Shown here piece after piece: positions 45,520-54,770 of a DNA stretch of 64,000 bases (positions are counted from its first letter, which is position 1; every line of letters starts with the position of its first letter). The DNA is from Sphingomonas hankookensis (GTDB lineage: Bacteria; Pseudomonadota; Alphaproteobacteria; Sphingomonadales; Sphingomonadaceae). The DNA lies in NCBI RefSeq assembly GCF_028551275.1, contig NZ_CP117025.1, forward strand, positions 2,782,001-2,846,000, written 5' to 3'. The notes under the pieces were generated by a model that had not been told where the DNA came from, did not search any database, and saw nothing but the letters and a program-made list of their open reading frames with translations. The position numbers and the translations under genes are program-made.

Positions 45520-46382
45520 TTGGCGATCCTCCGCACCAGCGCGCTCGTATCCTGTCGTCCGCCACCCATCGCCTGTACCTCGGCATAGAATTGATCGATC
45601 AGCGCGGTCACCGGCAGCGTCGCGCCATTGCGCCGCGATTCGTCGAGCGCGAGGCCCAGGTCCTTGCGCATCCAGTCGATCGCAAAGCCGAAATCGAACT
45701 CTTGCCTAGCCATGGTCGGCCAGCGATTGACCATCTGCCAGCTCTGCGCCGCGCCGCCCGACACCGCCTCCAACACCTTGTCGAGGTCGAGGCCCGCGCC
45801 TTGCGCGAACCGCAATGCCTCCGACAGCCCGCCCAGCACGCCGGCGATGCAAATCTGGTTGACCATCTTGGTCGTCTGCCCCGCGCCCGCCTCGCCGACA
45901 TGGACAATCCGCTGGGCATAGGCGGTCATCAACGGCTCGGCCGCCGCGAACGCCTCGGCGCTACCGCCGCACATGATCGACAGCTTGCCATTCTCGGCAC
46001 CCGCCTGCCCGCCCGACACCGGCGCGTCGAGCACCAGCAGCCCCTTGGCCTTGCCGGCCTCGGCCAGTTCGCGCGCGATCGCCGCCGACACGGTGGTATG
46101 GTCGGCGAACAAAGCGCCTTCGCGCAACGTCCCGAACACCCCGTCGCTGCCCAACGTCACCTGCCGCAGGTCGTTATCATTGCCGACACAGGCGAACACC
46201 GCATCCGCCCCGTCCGCCGCGGCCGCCGGCGTATCGCCGACCGTCCCGCCATGCTTGCCGGCCCACGCCTCCGCCTTCGCGCGCGTGCGGTTATAGACGG
46301 TGACCTGATGGCCGGCGGAAACGAGGTGGCCGGCCATGGGTGCGCCCATGACGCCGGTGCCGATGAATGCGAGTTTTGCCAT
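45516..46382 (-). CDS. NAD(P)-dependent beta-hydroxyacid dehydrogenase (HIBADH family)
   Basis: A 288-aa oxidoreductase related to 3-hydroxyisobutyrate dehydrogenase and tartronate-semialdehyde reductase. It has a Rossmann motif FIGTGVMGAPMAGHLV, substrate loop DAPVSGGQAGAENGKLSIM and catalytic Lys in GAGQTTKMVNQ. ATG 46382 begins the Rossmann strand. The exact substrate cannot be assigned. Coupled to the amidohydrolase. Confidence 0.92.
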   Translation of the reverse strand: MAKLAFIGTGVMGAPMAGHLVSAGHQVTVYNRTRAKAEAWAGKHGGTVGDTPAAAADGADAVFACVGNDNDLRQVTLGSDGVFGTLREGALFADHTTVSAAIARELAEAGKAKGLLVLDAPVSGGQAGAENGKLSIMCGGSAEAFAAAEPLMTAYAQRIVHVGEAGAGQTTKMVNQICIAGVLGGLSEALRFAQGAGLDLDKVLEAVSGGAAQSWQMVNRWPTMARQEFDFGFAIDWMRKDLGLALDESRRNGATLPVTALIDQFYAEVQAMGGGRQDTSALVRRIAK

Positions 46383-46444
46383 GGGGCAGCGGTCTATGGC
46401 GTTACGAAGGCGCGGGGAAGTGTCCATTTCCTACCCTCACTCGC

Positions 46445-46523
46445 CACCCCGGGCTTGACCCGGGGTCCCGCTTCTTCTTCTGACTGGGTAGGAAGCGGGA
46501 CCCCGGATCAAGTCCGGGGTGAC
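46445..46523. repeat. REP-type palindrome
   Basis: ACCCCGGGCTTGACCCGGGG at the left pairs with CCCCGGATCAAGTCCGGGGT at the right, with an inner GGTCCCGCTTC/GAAGCGGGACC arm. Occupies the gap between the dehydrogenase and SDR genes. Confidence 0.85.
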
Positions 46524-46542
46524 GAACAAGATACGGTCCTCC

Positions 46543-47523
46543 TTACGCCGGCTGTCCACCGCCCCCCGTCGCCCCGAAAATCTGCCCGGTCGAAAAGCTG
46601 ATCGCCGGATCGGCCGCCGCGACATACAGTCCGGCGATCTCTGCCGGCTGTCCCGGCCGCCCCAGCGGCGAGCTACCGCCGAAGCTCTGCAATTTCTCGG
46701 GCGTCGCCCCGCCACTGACCTGCAACGGCGTCCAGAACGGTCCCGGTGCAACCGCGTTGACGCGAATACCTTTGGACGCCAGCTGCTTGGCCATCGCTTT
46801 AGTGAAGTTCAGCACCGCCGCGCGGGTCAGCGCATAATCCACGATGTCCGGCGACGGATCGCCCGCCTGCTCGGACGAGGTATTCACGATCACCGCGCCC
46901 GGCCGCATGATCGCCGCCGCCGCCTTGGTCAGCCAGAACGGCGCATAGACGTTGGTCTTCATCGTATCGTCGAAGTCCTGCGAACTGATCGACGCGATAT
47001 CCGGCCGGGTCTGCTGCCGCGCGGCATTGTTGACCAGGATATCCAGCCCGCCCAGCTGCGTCGTCGCCTGCTGCACCAGTTTGCGGCAGAAGCCTTCGTC
47101 GCGCAGGTCGCCGGGGATCGCCACCGCCTTGCGCCCTGCCTCGCGGATCAGCGCAACGACCTCGCGCGCGTCCGGCTCCTCGGCGGGCAGATAGTTGATC
47201 GCGACGTCGGCGCCTTCGCGGGCATAGGCGATGGCGGCGGCACGGCCGATGCCGCTGTCGCCCCCGGTGATCAGCGCGCGCTTGCCCGCCAATCGCCCCG
47301 AACCCTTGTAGCTCTGTTCGCCATGGTCGGGCCGGGGCGTCATCTTGGACGCAAGGCCCGGCCAGGGCTGGCGCTGTACCGGAAAGGGCGGCTTGGGATG
47401 CGCGGCGGCGGCCGGGCTGGTGGGGGCAGCGGCCCCGCCATTCTGCGCGGCGGCGGGCACGGCGGCGGCGACCCCGGCAAGGGCGGCTCCCGTCACGAAA
47501 GTGCGGCGATCGGTATCGGTCAT
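46543..47523 (-). CDS. Tat-exported SDR oxidoreductase with altered catalytic Lys
   Basis: A 326-aa short-chain dehydrogenase of the YghA-like group. The N-terminus DRRTFVTGAALAG is a Tat signal. The cofactor site is GGDSGIGRAAAIAY, and NNAARQ and SSEQAG follow. The active-site YxxxK reads Y230-ALT-R234, so the Lys is Arg (codon CGC). Reduced activity or a changed mechanism is possible. The start is ATG 47523. It is divergent from ilvA, with 92 bp between starts. Confidence 0.9.
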   Translation of the reverse strand: MTDTDRRTFVTGAALAGVAAAVPAAAQNGGAAAPTSPAAAAHPKPPFPVQRQPWPGLASKMTPRPDHGEQSYKGSGRLAGKRALITGGDSGIGRAAAIAYAREGADVAINYLPAEEPDAREVVALIREAGRKAVAIPGDLRDEGFCRKLVQQATTQLGGLDILVNNAARQQTRPDIASISSQDFDDTMKTNVYAPFWLTKAAAAIMRPGAVIVNTSSEQAGDPSPDIVDYALTRAAVLNFTKAMAKQLASKGIRVNAVAPGPFWTPLQVSGGATPEKLQSFGGSSPLGRPGQPAEIAGLYVAAADPAISFSTGQIFGATGGGGQPA

Positions 47524-47615
47524 GGGGTTCGGCTTTCCGGCTTGGGGGTGTTTGAACAGAAGCCTGCCCGGCCCCATGGGTTCCCCTCTTGGTACAAATC
47601 GGCTACGCGCCCGCG

Positions 47616-48857
47616 ATGGCTACCAACCCGATCGCTCCGCCCGCCCTGCCTCTCACCGTCGATGACGTGCGCATGGCAGCGATGCGTATTGGCGGCTCGA
47701 TCGTCCGCACGCCGACCCTGATCAGCCGCACGCTGTCGGAACTGACCGGCGCGACCGTCTATCTGAAATTCGAAAATCTCCAGTTCACCGCCGCTTACAA
47801 GGAACGCGGCGCACTCAACACCCTGCTGCAACTAGACGAAGCCACCCGCGCCAAGGGCGTGATCGCCGCCTCGGCGGGCAATCACGCGCAGGGTCTCGCC
47901 TATCACGGCAACCGTTTGGGCGTGCCGGTCACCATCGTCATGCCGCGCCCGACTCCGACCGTGAAGGTCATGCAGACGCAGAGCCACGGCGCGACCGTGG
48001 TGCTGGAGGGCGAGACGTTCGACGCCGCCTATGCCCATGCCCGCAAGCTGGAGGCCGAACAGGGCCTGACCTTCGTCCATCCGTTCGACGACCCGCGCAT
48101 CATGGCGGGCCAAGGCACCGTCGCCCTGGAAATGCTGGAGGACGTGCCCGATCTCGACATGCTGGTCGTGCCGATCGGCGGCGGCGGCCTCATCAGCGGC
48201 ATCGCCACCGTCGCCAAGGCAGCCGATCGCCCGATCGAAGTCGTCGGCGTGCAGGCCGAGCTGTTCCCGTCGATGTACAACCGGGTGCACGGCACCGCCA
48301 TGGACTGCGCCGGCGATACGCTGGCGGAGGGGATTGCGGTCAAGCAGCCCGGCGGCCTGACCGCCGAGGTCGTGGCAGCGCTGGTCGACGACATCGTGCT
48401 GGTCAGCGAGCGCCAGCTCGAAGAGGCCGTGAGCCTGCTGGTCCAGATCGAAAAGACCGTGGTCGAGGGCGCCGGTGCCGCCGGCCTCGCCGCGCTGCTG
48501 GGGCATGGACCGCGGTTCAAGGGCAAGACCGTCGGCATCGTCCTGTGCGGCGGCAATATCGACACGCGCCTGCTCGCCAACGTCCTGCTGCGCGACCTCG
48601 CCCGCTCGGGCCGCCTCGCCCGGCTGCGCATCCGGTTGCAGGATCGCCCCGGCGCGCTGTTCCACGTCGCGAAGATCTTCCACGAACACACCGTCAACAT
48701 CATCGAAGTCTATCACCAGCGCGTCTTCACGACGCTGCCGGCCAAGGGCCTCATCACCGACATCGAATGCGAAACCCGCGACCGCGAGCATCTCGACCGC
48801 CTGGTCGAAGGGCTGCGCACCGGCGGTTACGAAGTCAGCACGGTCGAACTGGCATGA
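47616..48857 (+). CDS. ilvA: Threonine ammonia-lyase with ACT domain
   Basis: A 413-aa PLP enzyme deaminating threonine to 2-oxobutyrate. PLP Lys lies in FTAAYKERGALN, the phosphate loop is GGGGLISG, and a single C-terminal ACT-type domain (from about 330, RLRIRLQDRPGALFHVAKI) provides allosteric control. The single short regulatory domain resembles the TdcB/IlvA2 type. ATG 47616 is chosen over an upstream TTG. Overlaps the next gene (ATGA). Confidence 0.93.
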   Translation: MATNPIAPPALPLTVDDVRMAAMRIGGSIVRTPTLISRTLSELTGATVYLKFENLQFTAAYKERGALNTLLQLDEATRAKGVIAASAGNHAQGLAYHGNRLGVPVTIVMPRPTPTVKVMQTQSHGATVVLEGETFDAAYAHARKLEAEQGLTFVHPFDDPRIMAGQGTVALEMLEDVPDLDMLVVPIGGGGLISGIATVAKAADRPIEVVGVQAELFPSMYNRVHGTAMDCAGDTLAEGIAVKQPGGLTAEVVAALVDDIVLVSERQLEEAVSLLVQIEKTVVEGAGAAGLAALLGHGPRFKGKTVGIVLCGGNIDTRLLANVLLRDLARSGRLARLRIRLQDRPGALFHVAKIFHEHTVNIIEVYHQRVFTTLPAKGLITDIECETRDREHLDRLVEGLRTGGYEVSTVELA

Positions 48858-49252
48858 CCGGCACCATCACCGGCGCCTGTCTGTGCGGAGCCTGTCGCTA
48901 CCGCAGCGACGCGCCGGTGATGAACGTCCGCGCCTGCCACTGCCGCCGGTGCCAGCGCGCGACCGGCAGCCCCTTCTATGCGCGGGTAATGGTGCCGCTG
49001 GCCTCGGTCACGATCGACGGGCCGGTCGCATGGTATGACGGCGATACCGGCGTCCGGCGCGGCTTCTGCCCGGCCTGCGGCTCGACGCTGTTTTCGGAAC
49101 GCGCCACGGCCGGCACGATCGGGCTGACGATGGGCACGCTCGACCACCCCGAACGCTTCGCGCCCACCGATCACATCTGGGTATCGGCGAAGCAGCCATG
49201 GCTGAAGCTGGACGACGGCCTGCCGCAGTTTGCGGAAGGGCCGCCCGCCTGA
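48854..49252 (+). CDS. GFA family zinc protein
   Basis: A 132-aa Mss4-like fold protein annotated in databases as glutathione-dependent formaldehyde-activating enzyme. Zinc cysteines are [19 protein letters not shown] and FCPACGST. The enzymatic role of most members is unproven. Translationally coupled to ilvA. Confidence 0.88.
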   Translation: MTGTITGACLCGACRYRSDAPVMNVRACHCRRCQRATGSPFYARVMVPLASVTIDGPVAWYDGDTGVRRGFCPACGSTLFSERATAGTIGLTMGTLDHPERFAPTDHIWVSAKQPWLKLDDGLPQFAEGPPA

Positions 49253-49361
49253 CGCACCGGCCCTACGAAATTCGCGGTTAACGCGCTTTTCGCCACGTCT
49301 TGTCATCGCCATATTCGCTGCATCATTCTATCGGGAGCTGCCCGATCCGAAGGAGCAATGG

Positions 49362-50123
49362 GTGACCGCGCCGTTTCGATTCCCCCGGTTCTTCGTCACC
49401 TCGCCTGCGCCCTGCCCCTATCTGCCGGGGCGGCAGGAGCGGAAGGTGTTCACCGAACTGAGCGGTGAGAATGCCGACGAACTGAACGAAGCGCTCGGCC
49501 GCATCGGGTTCCGCCGCAGCCAGTCGGTCGCCTATCGCCCCAGCTGCGTCGGGTGCAGCGCCTGCGTCTCCGTCCGCGTCGTCGCCGGCGATTTTTCGAT
49601 GAACGCCACCCAGCGCAAGCTGATGCGCCGCCATTCGGACCTCGATATCCGCGCGTGCAAGCCATGGGCGACCGACGAACAATTCCGCCTGCTGCGCCGT
49701 TACCTGACCGCGCGCCATCCCGGCGGCGGCATGACCGCGATGGACGAATCGGACTTTGCCGACATGGTCGAGCATTCGCCGGTCACCTCCTGGGTCATCG
49801 AATATCGCGAACCCGCCGTCGATGGCGTCCCGGGCAAGCTGGTCGGCGCGTGCATCACCGACGAACAGGCCGACGGGCTGTCGATGGTCTACAGCTTCTT
49901 CGAGACCGACGACGATGCCCGCCCGGGCTTGGGCAACTTCATCATCCTCGACCATATCCGCCGCGCCCGCGCCAGCGGCCTGCCGCACGTCTATCTCGGC
50001 TATTGGGTACAGGGATCGCCGCGCATGGCGTACAAGACCCGCTATCGCCCGCTGGAGGTGCTGGGGCCGACCGGCTGGGCGCTGCTCGACGATACGCCCT
50101 CAGCCGCGACCGTCCCGGCATGA
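49362..50123 (+). CDS. bpt: Aspartate/glutamate leucyltransferase Bpt
   Basis: A 253-aa aminoacyl-tRNA-protein transferase that adds Leu to N-terminal Asp or Glu, marking proteins for ClpAP. The cysteine cluster [29 protein letters not shown] and [20 protein letters not shown] are family features. GTG 49362 has AGGAG 6 bp upstream, inside a region also holding an out-of-frame ATG. Overlaps the next gene (ATGA). Confidence 0.93.
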   Translation: MTAPFRFPRFFVTSPAPCPYLPGRQERKVFTELSGENADELNEALGRIGFRRSQSVAYRPSCVGCSACVSVRVVAGDFSMNATQRKLMRRHSDLDIRACKPWATDEQFRLLRRYLTARHPGGGMTAMDESDFADMVEHSPVTSWVIEYREPAVDGVPGKLVGACITDEQADGLSMVYSFFETDDDARPGLGNFIILDHIRRARASGLPHVYLGYWVQGSPRMAYKTRYRPLEVLGPTGWALLDDTPSAATVPA

Positions 50124-50524
50124 CCGCCGCGCTGCTCGCCCTCGCGCTGGCGGCGCAACCCTCGGCCGGGCTGGAGCAACGCCGCGCGACGATCGTCCAG
50201 TTCGAGATCAAGCTGGCTGCTGGCCTGTCCCCGGCCGAAGAGGCTGCCGCGACCGAAGTGTTCGCCGCCGACACCCGCACCATCCGGCGTTGCGCCGATG
50301 CGGGCACCATCGGGGCGCGGTACAAGGCGGAGAAGCGTTTCTCCGGCTCGATCACCGAACGCCGCAACACCGCCTTCGCCGCGATCCCGATCGAGTTGCG
50401 CCGCGAACTGGACAAGGTCCCAACCGGCCATGCGACCCGCGTGTTCGGATCGGCCGGCGTCCGCCGCGTCTTGATCGCGTGCACCGTGCCCACCGTTCCG
50501 GCCGACCGGCGCGGCACGATCTGA
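50120..50524 (+). CDS. Small exported hypothetical protein
   Basis: A 134-aa protein with a short hydrophobic N-terminus ([17 protein letters not shown]). The remainder faintly resembles the region before and after a SurA-type parvulin domain ([40 protein letters not shown]), but no full domain is present. Two cysteines. Coupled to bpt by ATGA overlap. Function unknown. Confidence 0.65.
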   Translation: MTAALLALALAAQPSAGLEQRRATIVQFEIKLAAGLSPAEEAAATEVFAADTRTIRRCADAGTIGARYKAEKRFSGSITERRNTAFAAIPIELRRELDKVPTGHATRVFGSAGVRRVLIACTVPTVPADRRGTI

Positions 50525-50625
50525 CCGATACGTCGCACCGGCAAACGCCGGGCATCCTGCCGCTCCTGCCCTACGCCGTCACCGAGAATCCCAGTCTGCG
50601 CCAGGATGAAGCCCAACCCGCGCCA

Positions 50626-50724
50626 TTCGTCATTCCCGCGCAGGCGGGAATCCATTGCCGCCAGCTTTTGAGATCACCTCGGAACGTCAGCGTCTATGGA
50701 CTCCCGCCTGCGCCCGAGTGACGG
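50626..50724. repeat. REP-type palindrome
   Basis: CGTCATTCCCGCGCAGGCGG at the left pairs imperfectly with GGACTCCCGCCTGCGC...GAGTGACGG at the right. Same general class as the unit at 18175. Confidence 0.8.
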
Positions 50725-50755
50725 ACCGGGTTGGAAAACCGGCAACTACCAACAC

Positions 50756-50794
50756 GAACAGGCACCCGGTCCACATGGGACCGGATGCCTGTTC
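50756..50794 (-). terminator. Long hairpin downstream of rpmJ
   Basis: GAACAGGCA-C-CCGGTCC pairs with GGACCGG-A-TGCCTGTTC (9 + 7 bp, one mismatch, loop ACATG). A smaller hairpin with an 8-bp TCGGGCGG stem at 50806-50830 lies between it and rpmJ. Together they probably end rpmJ transcription. Confidence 0.6.
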
Positions 50795-50837
50795 GAAACC
50801 CGTGATCGGGCGGACCAAAGCCCCGCCCGACGCCGAA

Positions 50838-50963
50838 TCAGCCCTGGCGGGCCTTGAAGCGGCGGTTGGTCTTGTTGATGACGTAGATGCGCCCACGACG
50901 ACGGATCACGCGGTTGTCCCGGTGACGATCCTTGAGCGACTTCAGCGAATTGACGATCTTCAT
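50838..50963 (-). CDS. rpmJ: 50S ribosomal protein bL36 (C-minus form)
   Basis: A 41-aa very basic protein ([17 protein letters not shown]...[12 protein letters not shown]). It lacks the zinc-binding Cys/His set of the C-plus form; this C-minus type is normal in alphaproteobacteria. It is a single-gene unit divergent from the DUF4136 lipoprotein, with 188 bp between starts. Confidence 0.96.
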   Translation of the reverse strand: MKIVNSLKSLKDRHRDNRVIRRRGRIYVINKTNRRFKARQG

Positions 50964-51151
50964 GGGAACGGCTCTCAAACGGCAAAAGGGCCGCTCGCAC
51001 GGCCGGAAAAGAGGCGTCCAGCTATCGCCGCGCGACCGTCCCGTCAAGATACAACCGCCGCCTCGCATCGAAACACTTGCGCAATGAACCCATCGCCGGG
51101 TGTCGCGCGTTGGATGGGTTGATGAACCGTGGCATATTCGGGGTGAGTACC

Positions 51152-51769
51152 ATGAACAAGGCGTTGGGGTTTGGCGTGGCGGCAATGGCAGCCCTGCTGG
51201 GGAGCGGATGCACCACCGCCGGATCGCGGATCGCGCCGGTCGACGTCACCCGCTTCCACCTGAACCAGCCGATCGCGAAGGGCAGCTTCTCGATCGAGCC
51301 GGTCCAGACCATCCGCGCCGCCACCCCGGAATTTCAGACCTATGGCAATGCCGTGGCCCGGGAGATGGAAAAGCTCGGCTTCACCCGCGCCGGCACCCAG
51401 CCGTCGGAACTGATCGTCGGCGTCGCCTTCACCCGCGGGACCAAGGGCTTCGTCGAACGGCGCTCGCCCGTCTCGATCGGCATCGGTGCCGGCGGTGGCA
51501 GCGGCGGCTGGCGCGGCGGTGGCGTGGGCTTGGGCGGCGGAGTCGGCTTCGGCCTGGGCGGCGGTGGCCAGCGCGAGGTGATCGGCACCGAACTCGCCGT
51601 CCAGATTCGCCGTCGGGCCGACGGCACGACCATCTGGGAAGGCCGCGCGGTCACCGATTCGCTCGAAAACACCCCCGGCGCCCAGCCGGTATTTCAGGCC
51701 GACCGGTTGGCCAACGCGCTGTTCCGGAACTTCCCAGGCGAGTCGGGAATCACTACGACGGTGAAATGA
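51152..51769 (+). CDS. DUF4136 lipoprotein
   Basis: A 205-aa predicted lipoprotein: signal [20 protein letters not shown] with lipobox LGSGC. The DUF4136 region includes [20 protein letters not shown] and [12 protein letters not shown]; a Gly-rich hydrophobic insert ([17 protein letters not shown]) lies in the middle. Function unknown. Its stop overlaps the carboxypeptidase start (ATGA). Confidence 0.88.
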   Translation: MNKALGFGVAAMAALLGSGCTTAGSRIAPVDVTRFHLNQPIAKGSFSIEPVQTIRAATPEFQTYGNAVAREMEKLGFTRAGTQPSELIVGVAFTRGTKGFVERRSPVSIGIGAGGGSGGWRGGGVGLGGGVGFGLGGGGQREVIGTELAVQIRRRADGTTIWEGRAVTDSLENTPGAQPVFQADRLANALFRNFPGESGITTTVK

Positions 51770-52878
51770 GCATCACCATCAACGCCGCGTTCGACAGCGG
51801 CAATATCCGCGTCGTCGCCATTCAGGGCGATGTGATCGACCTCGATATCGTCGCCGATCACCAGTCCGACTTCTATCAGTGGTTCCACTTCCGCGTCGCC
51901 GGGGCGCGGGGGCGGACGCTGACCTTCCGCATCGTCAACGCCGCCGGATCGGCCTACGCCTTCGGCTGGCCGGGCTATCGCACCCGGATGAGCACCGATC
52001 GGCAGGCGTGGCGGCAGGTCGCTACCGACTATGCCGATGGCGTACTGACCTTCACCGCCACCATCGACAGCGAACTCGCCTGGTTCGCCTATTTCGCGCC
52101 CTATACGATGGAGCGCCACGACGACCTGATCGCCCGCATCGCCGCGCGGCCCGGCGTCACCCATCGCGAGCTCGGCCAGACGCTCGACGGCCGCGCGATC
52201 GACTATCTGACGCTGGGCGACGGCCCACTACAAATCTGGGCCTATGCCCGCCAGCATCCGGGCGAATCGATGTGCGAATGGTTCATGGAGGGGCTGCTCG
52301 AACGTCTCACCGATCCGAACGACGCGCTCGCCGCCGATCTGCGCCGGCGCATGACCTTTCACTGCGTGCCGAACATGAACCCCGACGGCTCGTTCCGCGG
52401 CCATCTGCGCACCAACGCCGCCGGCGTAAACCTCAACCGCGAATGGCACGCTCCCTCGCCCGAGCGCAGCCCGGAAGTCCTGTGCGTCCGGAATCGCATG
52501 GACGAAACCGGTGTCGACATCGCCATCGACGTCCATGGCGACGAAGCGATTCCCGCCAACTTCATCGCCGGCTATGAAGGCATCCCCAACTGGACCGACG
52601 ACCACGGCGCCCGCTTCACCGCCTTCGGCGCGGCATGGGCGGCGGCGACGCCCGAATTCCAGACCAAGCTCGGCTATCCGGTGTCCGCGCCCGGACAGGC
52701 GAACCTGTCCATGTCGACCAACCAGCTCGCGAACCGTTTCGGCGCGCTCAGCATGACGCTGGAAATGCCGTTCAAGGATCACGACGACAATCCCGATCCC
52801 GAATATGGCTGGTCGCCGGAACGATCGAAGGCGCTGGCGCATAGCTGGCTGGAGGTGCTGGCGGACGTCACCCGGTGA
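51766..52878 (+). CDS. M14-type cytosolic carboxypeptidase
   Basis: A 370-aa zinc carboxypeptidase of the CCP/AGBL-like group. An N-terminal beta-sandwich domain (1-115) precedes the M14 domain, with H164/E167 in ARQHPGES, NMNPDG, GVNLNREW, third ligand His in DVHGDEA and catalytic Glu in TLEMPFKD. No signal peptide, so cytoplasmic. In bacteria the substrate is unknown. Coupled to genes on both sides. Confidence 0.92.
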   Translation: MSITINAAFDSGNIRVVAIQGDVIDLDIVADHQSDFYQWFHFRVAGARGRTLTFRIVNAAGSAYAFGWPGYRTRMSTDRQAWRQVATDYADGVLTFTATIDSELAWFAYFAPYTMERHDDLIARIAARPGVTHRELGQTLDGRAIDYLTLGDGPLQIWAYARQHPGESMCEWFMEGLLERLTDPNDALAADLRRRMTFHCVPNMNPDGSFRGHLRTNAAGVNLNREWHAPSPERSPEVLCVRNRMDETGVDIAIDVHGDEAIPANFIAGYEGIPNWTDDHGARFTAFGAAWAAATPEFQTKLGYPVSAPGQANLSMSTNQLANRFGALSMTLEMPFKDHDDNPDPEYGWSPERSKALAHSWLEVLADVTR

Positions 52879-53330
52879 TCGTCCGTCCGGGCGGTCTCGA
52901 CCATCCCGCCACCGCCCGGCTGCTGGCGGCGCATCTGGCCGACATGCACGCCAGCTCGCCGCCGGGCAGCGTCTACGCGCTCGACCTGTCGGCACTGGCG
53001 ACCCCCGATATCGCCTTCTATACCGCATGGGACGGCGACACGCTGCTCGGCTGCGGCGCGCTGCGCACGCTGGGCGACGGCACGGGCGAGATCAAATCGA
53101 TGCGGACCGACGCCACCGCCCGCGGTCGCAGCGTCGGACAGGCGGTGCTCGACCGCATCATCGCCGACGCCCGCATGGGCGGCCTGACCCGACTGCTGCT
53201 GGAAACCGGCACCGGAGCGATGTTCGACGCCGCGCACCGGCTCTATGCCCGAGGCGGCTTCGCGCCCTGCCCGCCGTTCGGCACCTACGTCGCGACCGAC
53301 TTCAACCGGTTCCTCTCGCGCACGCTTTGA
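52875..53330 (+). CDS. GNAT family N-acetyltransferase
   Basis: A 151-aa acetyltransferase. The acetyl-CoA loop reads RTDATARGRSVGQAVLDRII (a variant of R/Q-x-x-G-x-G/A), and the C-terminal YARGGFAPCPPF is typical of YafP/ElaA-like members. The substrate is unknown. GTG start overlaps the peptidase stop (GTGA). Confidence 0.9.
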   Translation: MIVRPGGLDHPATARLLAAHLADMHASSPPGSVYALDLSALATPDIAFYTAWDGDTLLGCGALRTLGDGTGEIKSMRTDATARGRSVGQAVLDRIIADARMGGLTRLLLETGTGAMFDAAHRLYARGGFAPCPPFGTYVATDFNRFLSRTL

Positions 53331-53365
53331 GCTAGGTGCACCGCAACAACAGCAACGGAGGTTCC

Positions 53366-54052
53366 ATGCCCACGCTCGTCCTGATCCGCCACGGCCAATC
53401 GGCCTGGAACCTCGAAAACCGCTTCACCGGCTGGTGGGACGTGAACCTGACCGAAAAGGGCGAGGCAGAGGCCAAGGCGGCGGGCGAGCTGCTGATCGAA
53501 AAGGGGCATGACTTCGACCTCTGCTTCACCAGCTTCCAGACGCGCGCGATCAAGACGCTGAACATCGCGCTGGAAGCGATGGGCCGCCTTTGGCTGCCGG
53601 TCGAAAAGGACTGGCGCCTGAACGAGCGGCATTATGGCGGCCTGACCGGCCTCGACAAGGCGGAGACCGCCGCCAAGCATGGCGACGAACAGGTCAAGAT
53701 CTGGCGCCGCAGCTTCGACGTGCCGCCGCCGCTCCCCGAAGCGGACAGCCCGTGGGACCTGTCGGCCGACCGTCGCTATGCCGGCATCGACATTCCGCAG
53801 ACCGAAAGCCTGAAGGACACGATCGATCGCGTCCTCCCCTATTGGGAAAGCCGCATCGCGCCCGAACTCAAGGCCGGCAAGCGTGTCCTGATCTCCGCCC
53901 ACGGCAACTCGCTGCGCGCGTTGGTGAAGCATCTGTCGGGCATCCCGGATGACGAGATTACGGGTCTCGAAATCCCGACCGGGCAGCCGATCGTGTACGA
54001 GCTGGCCGACGACCTGACACCGACGGATCGGTACTATCTGAGCAAGCGGTAA
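53366..54052 (+). CDS. gpmA: 2,3-bisphosphoglycerate-dependent phosphoglycerate mutase
   Basis: A 228-aa glycolytic enzyme interconverting 3- and 2-phosphoglycerate. Phospho-His9 in [25 protein letters not shown] with the acid Glu, and the second His in [14 protein letters not shown] are present. ATG 53366 follows ACGGAGG. A 718-bp repeat-rich region follows. Confidence 0.97.
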   Translation: MPTLVLIRHGQSAWNLENRFTGWWDVNLTEKGEAEAKAAGELLIEKGHDFDLCFTSFQTRAIKTLNIALEAMGRLWLPVEKDWRLNERHYGGLTGLDKAETAAKHGDEQVKIWRRSFDVPPPLPEADSPWDLSADRRYAGIDIPQTESLKDTIDRVLPYWESRIAPELKAGKRVLISAHGNSLRALVKHLSGIPDDEITGLEIPTGQPIVYELADDLTPTDRYYLSKR

Positions 54053-54147
54053 GGGACAGGCACTCCCTATCCCCTGCGTTGGGCGGGCGGGTACAGCACG
54101 GAGCATCCTGCTCAAACACCCCCGTCCGCATACTCAAACGCCCCCAT

Positions 54148-54258
54148 CCGTTCGTGCTGAGTAGGGATTGAGCTTGTCGAAAGCCCGTATCGAAGCGCGC
54201 CCAGGCAGTCCTTCGATACACCGCTTCGACAAGCTCAGCGGCTACTCAGGACGAACGG
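54148..54258. repeat. Inverted repeat with TTCGACAAGCTCAG-type arms
   Basis: CCGTTCGTGCTGAGTAG...TTGAGCTTGTCGAA at the left is mirrored by TTCGACAAGCTCAG...CTACTCAGGACGAACGG at the right, with an inner TATCGAAG/CTTCGATA arm. A different family from copies A-C, although both use CCGTTCG ends. Confidence 0.8.
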
Positions 54259-54292
54259 GAGGGGACAAGAAGCCATTCCTACCCCCACCCAC

Positions 54293-54414
54293 CCCGTTCG
54301 GTTCGAGCAGCTTCGAGCCTGTCGAGAAGCGCCCGTCGAGAACCCGGTCGTTTGGGGCAACCCCTTCTCGACTACGGTTCTCGACAAGCTCGAACCTGCG
54401 CTCGAAGCAAACGG
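54293..54414. repeat. Large palindromic repeat, copy C (122 bp)
   Basis: Nearly identical to copy A at 17544-17665 over its whole length, including the inner CGGTCNTTTGGG spacer. Confidence 0.85.
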
Positions 54415-54548
54415 AGGGGCGTTGGCAGGAAAGAGTACAAACCCCTTTCCTACACGCCCCACCCCCGCCAAACTCCCCACCGGCCCCTCACCCCGGCCAC
54501 CGCTCTTTGACACCGCCGCCCGACCCACCGCGCAAACATCGCACGAGT

Positions 54549-54677
54549 GTGAACTTAGTGAACTTTGCCCGCAAACGCGCGACGCCGCGAAACCGTCGTT
54601 AGCGTGAACTTAGTGAACTTTGGCCACGCCGGCACCCGCGCCCGAACACGCCACTAGTGTGAACTTAGTGAACTTTG
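54549..54677 (+). repeat. Three 19-bp elements at exact 55-bp period
   Basis: GTGAACTTAGTGAACTTTG occurs at 54549-54567, 54604-54622 and 54659-54677, all identical. The two 36-bp spacers are unrelated to each other, though each copy is preceded by AGT or AGC. The last copy ends 93 bp before the purE start. A fourth copy lies at 25886. Confidence 0.9.
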
Positions 54678-54770
54678 GACTTTGAATATGCCCGTACGGC
54701 ATCCTTCCGCTTGCCCTGTTCAACCCCCTTCCCTAAGCAGCGCGCTTCCCCAAAGCGTTTCGGGCAGACA

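Larger units (their letters stand above)
50525..50837. other. Intergenic repeat and terminator region
   Basis: Holds a REP-type palindrome (50626-50724) and two hairpins (50756-50794 and 50806-50830). No gene is seen. Confidence 0.75.
54053..54770. other. 718-bp repeat block between gpmA and purE
   Basis: No gene is supported. Contents in order: an inverted repeat of the TTCGACAAGCTCAG type (54148-54258), large palindromic repeat copy C (54293-54414), the 19-bp/55-bp-period array (54549-54677), and about 93 bp leading to purE. This is the longest non-coding stretch in the window. Confidence 0.8.

Noticed and set aside
50838..50963. bL36 without zinc ligands as an anomaly
   Set aside because: The C-minus form of bL36 is usual in alphaproteobacteria.
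54549..54677. CRISPR array
   Set aside because: Repeat and spacer sizes are roughly array-like, but there are only three units, the repeat is 19 bp, no cas genes are present and a lone copy exists at 25886.
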